From positions 1-64,000 of the forward strand of contig NZ_JAKNQY010000032.1 in NCBI RefSeq assembly GCF_024494355.1: a DNA stretch of 64,000 bases. Reading direction: 5' to 3'. Position numbers and translations under genes: made by a program. This DNA comes from Pseudomonas sp. Q11 (GTDB taxonomy: Bacteria; Pseudomonadota; Gammaproteobacteria; Pseudomonadales; Pseudomonadaceae). The first letter of the stretch is position 1. Every line of letters starts with the position of its first letter. The notes below the pieces were generated by a model. That model was not told the origin of the DNA. It saw nothing but the letters and a program-made list of their open reading frames with translations, and made no database searches. Of this stretch, positions 41,496 through 49,375 are shown in pieces.

Positions 41496-41574
41496 GCAGC
41501 TATAAGCTACAAGCCACAAGCTGCAAGCAAGAGCGCGGTTCTCTTGCTGCTTTAAGCTTGTCGCTTGTAGCTGA
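41496..41574. repeat. Short tandem/inverted repeat between liuA and liuB
   Basis: Units like AGCTACAAGCCACAAGCTGCAAG are followed by a partly complementary GCTTGTCGCTTGTAGCT, so the region can form a long imperfect hairpin. Partial copies of the same repeat occur near 13205 (TAGCTTGTAGCTT) and 55960 (GCTTGTCGCTTGCCGCT). Confidence 0.65.
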
Positions 41575-41580
41575 CGAAAT

Positions 41581-42744
41581 TCATTTCGTTTCGTTGAACA
41601 GTTCACGACCGATCAACATCCGACGAATCTCACTGGTACCAGCACCGATTTCGTACAGCTTGGCGTCACGCAGCAGGCGGCCGGCGGGGAATTCATTGAT
41701 GTAGCCGTTACCACCCAGAATCTGGATCGCGTCGAGGGCCATCTGCGTGGCGCGTTCAGCGCTGTAGAGGATCACCCCGGCGGCGTCCTTGCGAGTGGTT
41801 TCGCCGCGCTCGCAGGCTTGGGCCACGGCGTACAGGTAGGCGCGGCTGGCGTTGAGTTGGGTGTACATGTCCGCGACTTTGCCCTGGATCAGCTGGAATT
41901 CGCCGATGCTTTGGCCGAATTGCTTGCGGTCGTGGATGTACGGCACGATCAGGTCCATGCAGGCCTGCATGATCCCGGTGGGTCCGCCCGAAAGCACGAC
42001 GCGCTCGTAATCGAGGCCGCTCATCAACACTTTCACACCGCCGTTGAGCACGCCGAGGATGTTTTCTTCCGGGACTTCGACGTCATCGAAAAACAACTCG
42101 CAGGTGTTGGAGCCGCGCATGCCGAGCTTGTCGAATTTGTTGCTGCGACTGAAGCCTTTCCAGTCGCGCTCGACGATGAAGGCGGTGATGCCGTGGGGGC
42201 CTTTCTCCAGATCGGTCTTGGCATAGATCACGTAAGTGTTGGCGTCGGGGCCATTGGTGATCCAGGTCTTGCTGCCATTGAGCACGTAGTGGTCGCCGCG
42301 CTTATCGGCCCGCAGCTTCATCGACACTACGTCGGAGCCGGCGTTGGGTTCGCTCATGGCCAGGGCGCCGATGTGCTCGCCGCTGATCAGCTTGGGCAGG
42401 TACTTGGTTTTCTGTTCGTGATTGCCGTTGCGGTTGATCTGGTTGACGCAGAGGTTGGAATGGGCGCCGTAGGAGAGGGCGACCGAGGCCGAGCCGCGGC
42501 TGATTTCTTCCATTGTCACCACGTGGGCCAGGTAGCCAAGACCGGCACCGCCATATTCTTCCGGTACGGTAATGCCCAGCAGGCCCATGTCGCCGAATTT
42601 GCGCCACATGTCGGCGGGGAACAGGTTGTCGATGTCTATCTGTGCCGCCCGTGGCGCCAGCTCAGCTTTGACGAAGGCCTGCACCTGATCACGGAGCATG
42701 TCGATGGTTTCGCCGAGGGCAAAGTTCAGGGATGGGTAGCTCAT
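41581..42744 (-). CDS. liuA: Isovaleryl-CoA dehydrogenase
   Basis: This 387-residue FAD acyl-CoA dehydrogenase oxidises isovaleryl-CoA to 3-methylcrotonyl-CoA and passes electrons to ETF. Typical stretches are ALAMSEPNAGSDVVSMKLRA, WITNGPDANTYVIYAKTD and QILGGNGYINEFPAGRLLRD, plus the C-terminal IGAGTSEIRRMLIGREL. It opens the liuABCD operon. Two LiuR boxes precede it in the region shared with the acyl-CoA synthetase gene. Confidence 0.95.
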   Translation of the reverse strand: MSYPSLNFALGETIDMLRDQVQAFVKAELAPRAAQIDIDNLFPADMWRKFGDMGLLGITVPEEYGGAGLGYLAHVVTMEEISRGSASVALSYGAHSNLCVNQINRNGNHEQKTKYLPKLISGEHIGALAMSEPNAGSDVVSMKLRADKRGDHYVLNGSKTWITNGPDANTYVIYAKTDLEKGPHGITAFIVERDWKGFSRSNKFDKLGMRGSNTCELFFDDVEVPEENILGVLNGGVKVLMSGLDYERVVLSGGPTGIMQACMDLIVPYIHDRKQFGQSIGEFQLIQGKVADMYTQLNASRAYLYAVAQACERGETTRKDAAGVILYSAERATQMALDAIQILGGNGYINEFPAGRLLRDAKLYEIGAGTSEIRRMLIGRELFNETK

Positions 42745-42800
42745 GGGGCACCTTTTGGCTTTTTTGTCGGGTGTGGAGAGGGGCAGTATTGACTCTCACC

Positions 42801-42816
42801 TTTACGTTAACGTAAG
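42801..42816. promoter_or_regulatory. LiuR operator 1
   Basis: TTTACGTTAACGTAAG is nearly palindromic (core TTACGTTAACGTAA) and matches the known MerR-type LiuR motif TTGACGTTAACGTCAA. It lies about 57 bases upstream of liuA, on the liuA side of the divergent region. Confidence 0.85.
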
Positions 42817-42843
42817 CCTGCGGCGAATGCCTGTCAATCGCCC

Positions 42844-42859
42844 TTTACGTTAACGTCAA
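42844..42859. promoter_or_regulatory. LiuR operator 2
   Basis: TTTACGTTAACGTCAA is a second LiuR-type palindrome, 43 bases from the first (about four helical turns) and nearer to the acyl-CoA synthetase gene. The divergent genes therefore probably share LiuR control. Confidence 0.85.
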
Positions 42860-42933
42860 CTTGAGCCAAAGTAAGTGCGCTCGCGTCAACAGGTTCACCG
42901 ATACACCCACTAATAAAGACAAGAGGGGTCATC

Positions 42934-44637
42934 ATGGATCAACCCGGTTCGCAATTGCAGCTCAGCTACACCCGCGGCTCCCAGGACAAGCCTCTACTGG
43001 CGCACACCATCGGCGAAGCCTTCGATCAGACTGTGGCCCGGTATCCCGATGGCGAGGCGCTGGTGGTTCGCCACCAATCGCTGCGTTATACCTGGCGGCA
43101 ACTGGCCGAAGCCGTCGACTTGCATGCCCGAGCCCTGTTGGCGCTGGGCTTGAAAGCCGGCGACCGTCTTGGCGTGTGGGCCCCCAACTGTGCTCAGTGG
43201 TGCATCAGCCAGGTCGCCAGTGCGAAGATCGGTGTCATTCTGGTCAACATCAACCCGGCGTATCGCAGTTCCGAGCTTGAATACGTACTCAAGCAGTCAG
43301 GTTGCCAATGGCTGGTCTGCGCCGCAGCGTTCAAAACCTCGGATTATCACGCTATGTTGCAAGCGCTCGCGCCGGAGTTGGCGGAGCAATCGATCGGTCA
43401 GTTGCACAGTGAGCGTTTGCCGGATCTACGAGGCGTGATCAGTCTGGATGCTCAACCACCGTCAGGCTTTTTGCCCTGGTCGCAACTGGCAGCCCTTGGC
43501 GCTGCGGTTTTGCCTGCGCAACTGGTCGAGCGCCAGACCAGCCTGCACCATGATCAACCCGTGAATATCCAGTACACCTCCGGCACCACCGGGTTCCCCA
43601 AGGGCGCGACCCTCAGTCATCACAACATCCTCAACAACGGTTACATGGTCGGCGAAAGCCTGGGTCTGACGGCCAGCGACCGGCTGGTGATTCCGGTCCC
43701 GCTCTACCATTGTTTCGGCATGGTCATGGGCAACCTGGGCTGTATGACCCATGGCAGCACCATGATCTACCCCAACGACGCCTTTGATCCGTTGCAGACC
43801 CTGCGGACCGTGGCCGAAGAAAAAGCCACGGCGCTGTATGGCGTGCCCACCATGTTCATCGCCATGCTCGACCAGCCACAACGAGGCGATTTTGATTTGT
43901 CCAGCTTGCGCACCGGGATCATGGCCGGGGCCACTTGCCCCATTGAGGTGATGCGCCGAGTCATCAGCGAGATGCACATGGCCGAAGTGCAGATTGCCTA
44001 CGGTATGACGGAAACCAGCCCGGTGTCATTGCAGACCGGTCCTTCAGACGAACTGGAGTTGCGCGTCACCACCGTCGGTCGCACCCAGCCGCAGTTGGAA
44101 AGCAAGATCGTCGACGAGGCCGGCAATATCGTTCCCCGTGGCACCATCGGCGAGTTGTGTACCCGTGGCTACAGCGTGATGCTCGGTTACTGGGACAACC
44201 CTAAGGGCACCGCCGACGCCATCGATCGGGACGGCTGGATGCACACCGGTGACCTGGCGACCATGGACGAACAGGGTTACGTCTGCATCGTGGGGCGCAA
44301 CAAGGACATGATCATTCGTGGCGGTGAGAACATTTACCCGCGAGAGCTGGAAGAGTTTTTCTTCACTCACCCCGCAGTCGCTGACGTGCAAGTGATCGGC
44401 ATCCCGTGCTCGCGCTACGGGGAAGAAATCGTTGCCTGGATCAAGTTCCATCCCGGCCACAACGCCACCGAGCAAGCGTTGCAAGCCTGGTGCAAGGAGC
44501 GCATTGCCCACTTCAAGACGCCGCGTCATTTCAAATTCGTCGAACAGTTCCCGATGACCGTGACCGGCAAGATCCAGAAGTTCCGCATGCGCGAAATCAG
44601 CATCGAAGAACTGCGTGATCGCGATAAAGAAGGCTGA
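42934..44637 (+). CDS. AMP-dependent acyl-CoA synthetase
   Basis: This adenylate-forming enzyme of 567 residues activates a carboxylic acid to its CoA thioester. Signature motifs are YTSGTTGFPKGATLSH (AMP binding), YGMTETSPVS, and the C-terminal hinge and Lys regions (GWMHTGDLATMDEQGYV; PMTVTGKIQKFRMRE). LiuR boxes upstream and the liu genes on both sides suggest a substrate from branched-chain or isoprenoid acid breakdown, for example isovalerate or a similar short acid. That is inference. ATG 42934 follows AGAGGGG. Confidence 0.87.
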   Translation: MDQPGSQLQLSYTRGSQDKPLLAHTIGEAFDQTVARYPDGEALVVRHQSLRYTWRQLAEAVDLHARALLALGLKAGDRLGVWAPNCAQWCISQVASAKIGVILVNINPAYRSSELEYVLKQSGCQWLVCAAAFKTSDYHAMLQALAPELAEQSIGQLHSERLPDLRGVISLDAQPPSGFLPWSQLAALGAAVLPAQLVERQTSLHHDQPVNIQYTSGTTGFPKGATLSHHNILNNGYMVGESLGLTASDRLVIPVPLYHCFGMVMGNLGCMTHGSTMIYPNDAFDPLQTLRTVAEEKATALYGVPTMFIAMLDQPQRGDFDLSSLRTGIMAGATCPIEVMRRVISEMHMAEVQIAYGMTETSPVSLQTGPSDELELRVTTVGRTQPQLESKIVDEAGNIVPRGTIGELCTRGYSVMLGYWDNPKGTADAIDRDGWMHTGDLATMDEQGYVCIVGRNKDMIIRGGENIYPRELEEFFFTHPAVADVQVIGIPCSRYGEEIVAWIKFHPGHNATEQALQAWCKERIAHFKTPRHFKFVEQFPMTVTGKIQKFRMREISIEELRDRDKEG

Positions 44638-44645
44638 ACAAGATC

Positions 44646-44739
44646 CCTGTGGGAGCGGGCTTGCTCGCGAAAGCGCTGTGCCGAGCGACATAAATGTTGA
44701 CGATGCCGCCGTCTTCGTGAGCAAGCCCGCTTCCACAAG
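44646..44739. repeat. REPIN-like element
   Basis: Two inverted REP copies (CCTGTGGGAGCGGGCTTGCTCGCG and its near complement) flank a spacer just after the acyl-CoA synthetase gene. Confidence 0.85.
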
Positions 44740-44763
44740 AAAAACCCAAATGCCAGACAGCAC

Positions 44764-44787
44764 AAAGGGGAGCCGAAGCTCCCCTTT
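44764..44787. terminator. Bidirectional UUCG-loop terminator
   Basis: AAAGGGGAGC and GCTCCCCTTT form a 10-bp stem. On the minus strand the loop is TTCG closed by C-G, the most stable tetraloop type, ending the CrcY RNA. On the plus strand AATTTTG follows, which can stop the synthetase transcript. Confidence 0.8.
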
Positions 44788-45138
44788 AATTTTGTCGTTA
44801 CGTGCTCTTTTTTTATTATTGAGGGGCGGCCTATTGTTGTTTTTAGTAGCCGTGACCCTTTACCGCTGTTTTGGTGATCCCCATCCGGGATCAAGAGCAA
44901 ACGTATTTTTTTGAGCGCTGATCTGCTTTTTCGCTTCGCGATCCAACCGATTCGGGGGCTACCTGAAGGTAGTTTTATTGTTCTCTGCCCGGTTGCGGGT
45001 TGCTCCTGAAAGCACCCTGAAAAGCCCATCTTCTCCAAAAAAATCTGTTAGCTGCGCCTCTGCCGTGTTGTTTTTGTTATGTCAGAGTCGTTTCGTCTTG
45101 TTTTTATTGGGTGTGTCGCATTTTTTATTTTTGTTATG
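44764..45138 (-). ncRNA. crcY: CrcY-type small RNA (Hfq/Crc decoy)
   Basis: CrcZ/CrcY RNAs bind Hfq/Crc and lift catabolite repression. On the minus strand a sigma54 promoter starts an RNA of about 375 bases with no ORF and at least six A-rich Hfq/Crc-type motifs: ATAACAAAAATAAAAAATG (45137-45119), CAATAAAAACAAGACG, ATAACAAAAACAACACGG (45080-45063), AACAATAAAAC, AAAAACAACAATAGG (44844-44830) and CAATAATAAAAAAAG. It ends at a UUCG hairpin. P. putida crcY has a similar size and lies next to the HMG-CoA lyase gene, as here. Confidence 0.88.
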
Positions 45139-45147
45139 CCAATGATA

Positions 45148-45164
45148 TAGCAGGGGTCGTGCCA
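45148..45164 (-). promoter_or_regulatory. Sigma54 promoter of crcY
   Basis: TGGCACGACCCCTGCTA on the minus strand contains the invariant GG (45163-45162) and GC (45151-45150) separated by exactly 10 bases. RNA would start near 45138. CbrB is the expected activator. Confidence 0.85.
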
Positions 45165-45247
45165 ACTTTTAAAAAGTACTTATAAATCAGCTAGTTATCT
45201 TTTTTGTATGAAATAACCGACAGTCCAAACCCGACAAATTGTTTCCG

Positions 45248-45288
45248 TGTTACTCGTTTCGTAGCTGTTACACCCTGGAGCGGTAACA
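45248..45288. promoter_or_regulatory. Candidate CbrB upstream activating sites
   Basis: TGTTAC at 45248-45253 and 45266-45271 and the inverted GTAACA at 45283-45288 lie about 110-150 bases upstream of the crcY start, a typical enhancer distance. CbrB sites are described as TGTTAC/GTAACA palindromes. The 11-base spacing here should be compared with them. Confidence 0.6.
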
Positions 45289-45290
45289 CC

Positions 45291-46190
45291 TCAATGTGCG
45301 GCGCGCGCCTTGGCTACCCGCGAACCGGTAGGGCGACCCAGCACGTCACAGATCTGCCGGCCAGCACCCATCAGTGCGTCCAGGTCGACGCCGGTTTCAA
45401 TGCCCAGGCCATTGAGCAGGTACACCACGTCTTCGGTGGCAACGTTACCGCTGGCGCCCTTGGCATACGGGCAACCGCCCAGGCCTGCGATAGAGCTGTC
45501 GAACACGGCGATGCCTTCCAGCAGACTGGCGTAGACGTTGGCCATGGCTTGGCCATAGGTATCGTGGAAGTGCCCGGCGAGCTTGTCCCTGGGCACTTCA
45601 GCCGAAACCACTTCGAACATTTTGCGTGTGGCGCCAGCGGTGCCGGTGCCAATAGTGTCCCCCAAGGACACCTCGTAGCAGCCCATTGCGTACAGTTCGC
45701 GGGCAACCCACGCCACTTGTTCGGGCTTGACCGCACCTTCGTACGGACAGCCCAGCACGCAGGAGACGTAACCGCGCACGCTGATACCGTTCTGCCGGGC
45801 GGCCTCCATGATCGGCACGAAGCGCTCAAGGCTTTCCTTGATGGAGCAGTTGATGTTGCGCTGGGAGAATGCTTCGGACGCGGCGGCAAACACGGCAACC
45901 TCTTTAACGCCGGCCGCCAGCGCGTCTTCAAAACCCCGCAGGTTCGGCGCCAGGGCGGCATAGGTGACGCCGGGCTTGCGCTGGATCTGCGCGAACACCT
46001 CGGCGGAGCCGGCCATTTGCGGCACCCACTTGGGCGAGACAAAACTGCCGACTTCGATATAACCCAGGCCGGCGGCGCTCAGGGCATCCACCAGGCGCAC
46101 CTTGTCGGCGACACTGATGGGTTGTGCTTCATTCTGCAGGCCGTCGCGAGGGCCGACTTCAATCAGGCGTACAAAGGAGGGAAGGGACAT
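45291..46190 (-). CDS. liuE: Hydroxymethylglutaryl-CoA lyase
   Basis: This enzyme splits HMG-CoA into acetoacetate and acetyl-CoA, the last step of leucine degradation. The 299-residue TIM-barrel protein shows EVGPRDGLQNE near the start, metal/substrate residues in HFHDTYGQAMANVYA, and the active-site loop GGCPYAKGASGNVATED. I chose ATG 46190, preceded by GGAGGGAAGGG. It follows liuR on the same strand, apart from the liuABCD operon. The gene is also called mvaB. Confidence 0.95.
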   Translation of the reverse strand: MSLPSFVRLIEVGPRDGLQNEAQPISVADKVRLVDALSAAGLGYIEVGSFVSPKWVPQMAGSAEVFAQIQRKPGVTYAALAPNLRGFEDALAAGVKEVAVFAAASEAFSQRNINCSIKESLERFVPIMEAARQNGISVRGYVSCVLGCPYEGAVKPEQVAWVARELYAMGCYEVSLGDTIGTGTAGATRKMFEVVSAEVPRDKLAGHFHDTYGQAMANVYASLLEGIAVFDSSIAGLGGCPYAKGASGNVATEDVVYLLNGLGIETGVDLDALMGAGRQICDVLGRPTGSRVAKARAAH

Positions 46191-46239
46191 GGGATTGACC
46201 TGTAGTGGGCTGCCAGTATCAAGAGGATGACGATGATTT

Positions 46240-46271
46240 CCTGTGGGAGCGAGCAGGCTCGCTCCCACAGG
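46240..46271. repeat. Single REP hairpin between liuR and liuE
   Basis: CCTGTGGGAGCGAGC and its complement are nearly joined head to head, giving a perfect hairpin. It lies between the liuR stop and the liuE start and could modulate read-through. Confidence 0.8.
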
Positions 46272-46278
46272 GAGAGTA

Positions 46279-46680
46279 TTACTGCAAGGTTTCCTGGCCT
46301 TTGATCGTCTGCTCCAGGGCCTGGATGCAACGTTCTTCGGCGGTGTCGAGTTCCAGCTTCATCTGTTCGATGTCCAGCAGTTGCTGTTCAAGTTGCTCCC
46401 GACGCTCGGTGATTTTCGCCAGCATGCTGTGCAGCTGTTTCTGATTGCCGCTGGTGGGGTCGTAGAGTTCGATCAGTTCACGGCACTCGGCCAGGGAAAA
46501 GCCGATGCGCTTGCCCCGCAGGATCAGCTTCAGGCTGACTTTATCCCGAGGCGAATAAATGCGTTCCTGGCCACGTCGCTCCGGACTCAGCAGGCCTTGC
46601 TCTTCATAGAAACGGATGGCCCGGGTCGTGATATCCAGCTCGCGGGCGAGGTCGGAGATGCTGTAGGTCTGGCTGCTCAT
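46279..46680 (-). CDS. liuR: MerR-family regulator of the liu genes
   Basis: This 133-residue MerR protein has an N-terminal winged helix (YSISDLARELDITTRAIRFYEEQGL) and a C-terminal dimerisation coiled coil (TERREQLEQQLLDIEQMKLEL). LiuR represses branched-chain degradation genes. Three matching operators lie in the window, one 46 bases upstream of this gene (autoregulation) and two at the liuA/synthetase divergence. Confidence 0.92.
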   Translation of the reverse strand: MSSQTYSISDLARELDITTRAIRFYEEQGLLSPERRGQERIYSPRDKVSLKLILRGKRIGFSLAECRELIELYDPTSGNQKQLHSMLAKITERREQLEQQLLDIEQMKLELDTAEERCIQALEQTIKGQETLQ

Positions 46681-46725
46681 GGAAGCGCTCGAAACGAAAG
46701 GGGCTGGCGCTAAGCTAATGGCAGG

Positions 46726-46741
46726 TTGACGTTCGCGTCAA
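46726..46741. promoter_or_regulatory. LiuR operator 3 at liuR
   Basis: TTGACGTTCGCGTCAA matches the LiuR motif with two central differences. It is upstream of liuR itself. Confidence 0.8.
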
Positions 46742-46769
46742 GCAATGAGGTCTCAATGCAGACACACCA

Positions 46770-46862
46770 CCTGTGGGAGCGAGCCTGCTCGCGATAGCGA
46801 TATACCTGTCAGCATCTATGCTGACTGACCCAGCGCTATCGCGAGCAGGCTCGCTCCCACAT
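46770..46862. repeat. REPIN-like element
   Basis: Two inverted REP copies (CTGTGGGAGCGAGCCTGCTC and complement) plus an inner inverted pair GTCAGCAT/ATGCTGAC. It separates liuR from the LysR gene. Confidence 0.9.
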
Positions 46863-46870
46863 GGGATTTC

Positions 46871-47800
46871 CTAAGCCTTGTCGAGCTTCTTCTCATGAGC
46901 CGTCACCTGCTGGCACAGCTCGATCATCTGTTCGCGCATCCAGCGGTTGGCTGGGTCCTGGTCGGTGCTTTCATGCCAGTAGAGATGGGTTTCCACGGGG
47001 GGCACATCGTTGACCGGCAATACGAAGGCATGCAAATCGTGACGACGGGCAAAGCGCTCGGGCACGGTCATGACCATGTCGGTCTGCTGCAACACCTGGG
47101 ACGCCATCAAGTAATGCTGGGAGCGTAGGGCGATCTTGCGCTGGATGCCCATCTTGCCCAGGGCCAGGTCGACATAACCCAGGCCGTTGCGGCGGCTGGA
47201 AATATGCACATGAGTCTGGGCGAGGTAATCATCGAGGCTGATTTTTTCCTTGCCCGCCAGTGGGTGCCCCTTGCGCATGGCGCATACATAACGGTCTTCC
47301 ATCAGCTTGACGTGGCGCACTTGCGGGTCGGTATTGAGTGGCGCGTCGACGGCGAAGTCGAGGCGCCCGGCGGCCAGTTCCTTGGTGGTTTCGCGGCGTT
47401 TGGACAGGAAACTTTCGATGGCCACGGTCGGCGCCAGGCGTCGCAGGCGTTGGAACAGCGGCGGCAAAATCACGCCTTCGGTGAGGTCGGTCATGCTGAT
47501 GCGGTAGGTCTTGACCGCTTGCAGCGGGTTGAAAATCCGGCTTTCCTGCACCGACACCCGCAGCAACGATAACGCATTGCGCACCGGGCCAATGATGTTC
47601 TGGGCCATGGGCGTGGGCACCATGCCCTGGGCCGTGCGCACGAACAGCGGGTCATTGAAGGTCTCGCGCAAACGCGCCAGGGCATTGGACACCGCCGGCT
47701 GAGTGATGCCGACAATCTGCCCGGCGCGGGTCAGGTTGGCTTCGGTGTAGATCGCGTCAAAAACGATAAAAAGGTTGAGGTCGACCTTGCTCAGATTCAT
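46871..47800 (-). CDS. LysR-family transcriptional regulator
   Basis: This 309-residue regulator has a typical N-terminal helix-turn-helix (NLTRAGQIVGITQPAVSNALARLRETFNDPLFVR) and a periplasmic-binding-like effector domain. It is divergent from the acyl-CoA dehydrogenase gene with about 180 bases between them, so it probably controls that gene. The inducer is unknown. Confidence 0.9.
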   Translation of the reverse strand: MNLSKVDLNLFIVFDAIYTEANLTRAGQIVGITQPAVSNALARLRETFNDPLFVRTAQGMVPTPMAQNIIGPVRNALSLLRVSVQESRIFNPLQAVKTYRISMTDLTEGVILPPLFQRLRRLAPTVAIESFLSKRRETTKELAAGRLDFAVDAPLNTDPQVRHVKLMEDRYVCAMRKGHPLAGKEKISLDDYLAQTHVHISSRRNGLGYVDLALGKMGIQRKIALRSQHYLMASQVLQQTDMVMTVPERFARRHDLHAFVLPVNDVPPVETHLYWHESTDQDPANRWMREQMIELCQQVTAHEKKLDKA

Positions 47801-47977
47801 GGCGCTGCACTCTTGTTCTTGGGCTTGTTGTGAGGTGCCGGGTGGCGATGCAAATCAGTGAACCATATATCGGTGATGAATGTTAATACACGCCGAGAAT
47901 AGGTTAGGTAAATTTTCGTAGCTGAACTAGCATCGATTTCATGACCTAAAACAACCTCTGCCAAGAAGGTGCTTCTC

Positions 47978-49207
47978 ATGGATTTTGCGTATTCCCCGAA
48001 GGTTCAGGAATTGCGTGAACGTGTCACCGCGTTCATGGACGCCTACGTATACCCGGCCGAAGCCGTGTTCGAACGGCAAGTGGCCGAAGGCGATCGCTGG
48101 CAGCCCACCGCCATCATGGAAGAGCTCAAGACCAAGGCCAAAGCCGAGGGGTTGTGGAATCTGTTCCTGCCCGAGTCTGAGTTGGGCGCTGGCCTGACCA
48201 ACCTCGAATACGCGCCGTTGGCAGAGATCATGGGCCGTTCTTTGCTGGGGCCGGAGCCGTTCAACTGCTCGGCGCCGGACACCGGCAACATGGAAGTGCT
48301 GGTGCGTTACGCCAATGAAGAACAAAAACAACGCTGGCTGGAACCGCTGCTGCGCGGCGAGATCCGCTCGGCCTTCGCCATGACCGAGCCGGACGTTGCT
48401 TCTTCTGACGCCACCAACATGGCCGCCCGCGCCGAGCGCGATGGCGACGAGTGGGTGATCAACGGCAAGAAGTGGTGGACCTCAGGGGCCTGTGATCCGC
48501 GCTGCAAGATTCTGATCTTCATGGGCCTGAGCAACCCCGATGCGCCGCGCCATGCTCAGCACTCGATGATTTTGGTGCCGGTGGACACGCCAGGGGTAAA
48601 AATCGTACGTCCGCTGCCGGTGTTCGGCTACGACGACGCGCCCCACGGCCACGCCGAAGTGCTGTTCGATAATGTGCGGGTGCCATACGAAAACGTCTTG
48701 CTGGGCGAAGGGCGCGGCTTTGAAATTGCCCAGGGTCGCCTCGGCCCGGGCCGGATCCACCATTGCATGCGTTCCATCGGCATGGCCGAGCGTGCATTGG
48801 AGTTGATGTGCAAGCGTGCCGTCAGCCGCACCGCCTTCGGCCAGCCGTTGGCGCGCCTGGGCGGTAACGTCGACAAGATCGCCGACTCACGGATGGAAAT
48901 CGACATGGCGCGCCTGCTGACCTTGAAAGCGGCGTACATGATGGACACCGTCGGTAATAAGGTCGCCAAGAGTGAGATTGCCCAGATCAAGGTCGTTGCG
49001 CCGAACGTGGCCCTGAAGGTCATCGACCGGGCAATCCAGATTCATGGCGGCGCGGGGGTTTCCAACGATTTCCCGCTGGCCTACATGTACGCCATGCAAC
49101 GCACCCTGCGCCTGGCCGACGGCCCGGATGAAGTGCACCGCGCCGCCATCGGCAAGTTCGAAATCGGCAAGTACGTACCCAAGGAAATGTTGCGTAGCGG
49201 GCGCTGA
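47978..49207 (+). CDS. Acyl-CoA dehydrogenase
   Basis: The 409-residue enzyme belongs to the long-form acyl-CoA dehydrogenases. N-terminal helices (MDFAYSPKVQELRERVTAFMD) precede AFAMTEPDVASSDATNMAA, INGKKWWTSG and the C-terminal QIHGGAGVSNDFPLAYMYA. The chain-length preference cannot be told from the sequence. I chose ATG 47978, three codons into the frame, with AGAAGG about 9 bases upstream. Confidence 0.9.
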   Translation: MDFAYSPKVQELRERVTAFMDAYVYPAEAVFERQVAEGDRWQPTAIMEELKTKAKAEGLWNLFLPESELGAGLTNLEYAPLAEIMGRSLLGPEPFNCSAPDTGNMEVLVRYANEEQKQRWLEPLLRGEIRSAFAMTEPDVASSDATNMAARAERDGDEWVINGKKWWTSGACDPRCKILIFMGLSNPDAPRHAQHSMILVPVDTPGVKIVRPLPVFGYDDAPHGHAEVLFDNVRVPYENVLLGEGRGFEIAQGRLGPGRIHHCMRSIGMAERALELMCKRAVSRTAFGQPLARLGGNVDKIADSRMEIDMARLLTLKAAYMMDTVGNKVAKSEIAQIKVVAPNVALKVIDRAIQIHGGAGVSNDFPLAYMYAMQRTLRLADGPDEVHRAAIGKFEIGKYVPKEMLRSGR

Positions 49208-49227
49208 GAGGTCATCCACCACGAGCC

Positions 49228-49371
49228 TTTGTAGGAGCAAAGCCCGCCACGAGCCTCTGTGGGAGCAAAGCTTGCTCGCGATAGCGGTGTGTCAGCTTGC
49301 ATCAATGTAGAAGGCGCCGCCGTCATCGCGAGCAAGCTTTGCTCCCACAGGTTCATCCTGTGGGAGCGAGT
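49228..49371. repeat. Compound REP cluster (three to four copies)
   Basis: A partial TGTAGGAGCAAAGCCCGC is followed by an inverted pair GTGGGAGCAAAGCTTGCTCGCG / GCGAGCAAGCTTTGCTCCCAC and then another GTGGGAGCGAG. It lies between two convergent genes. Confidence 0.8.
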
Positions 49372-49375
49372 TCCC

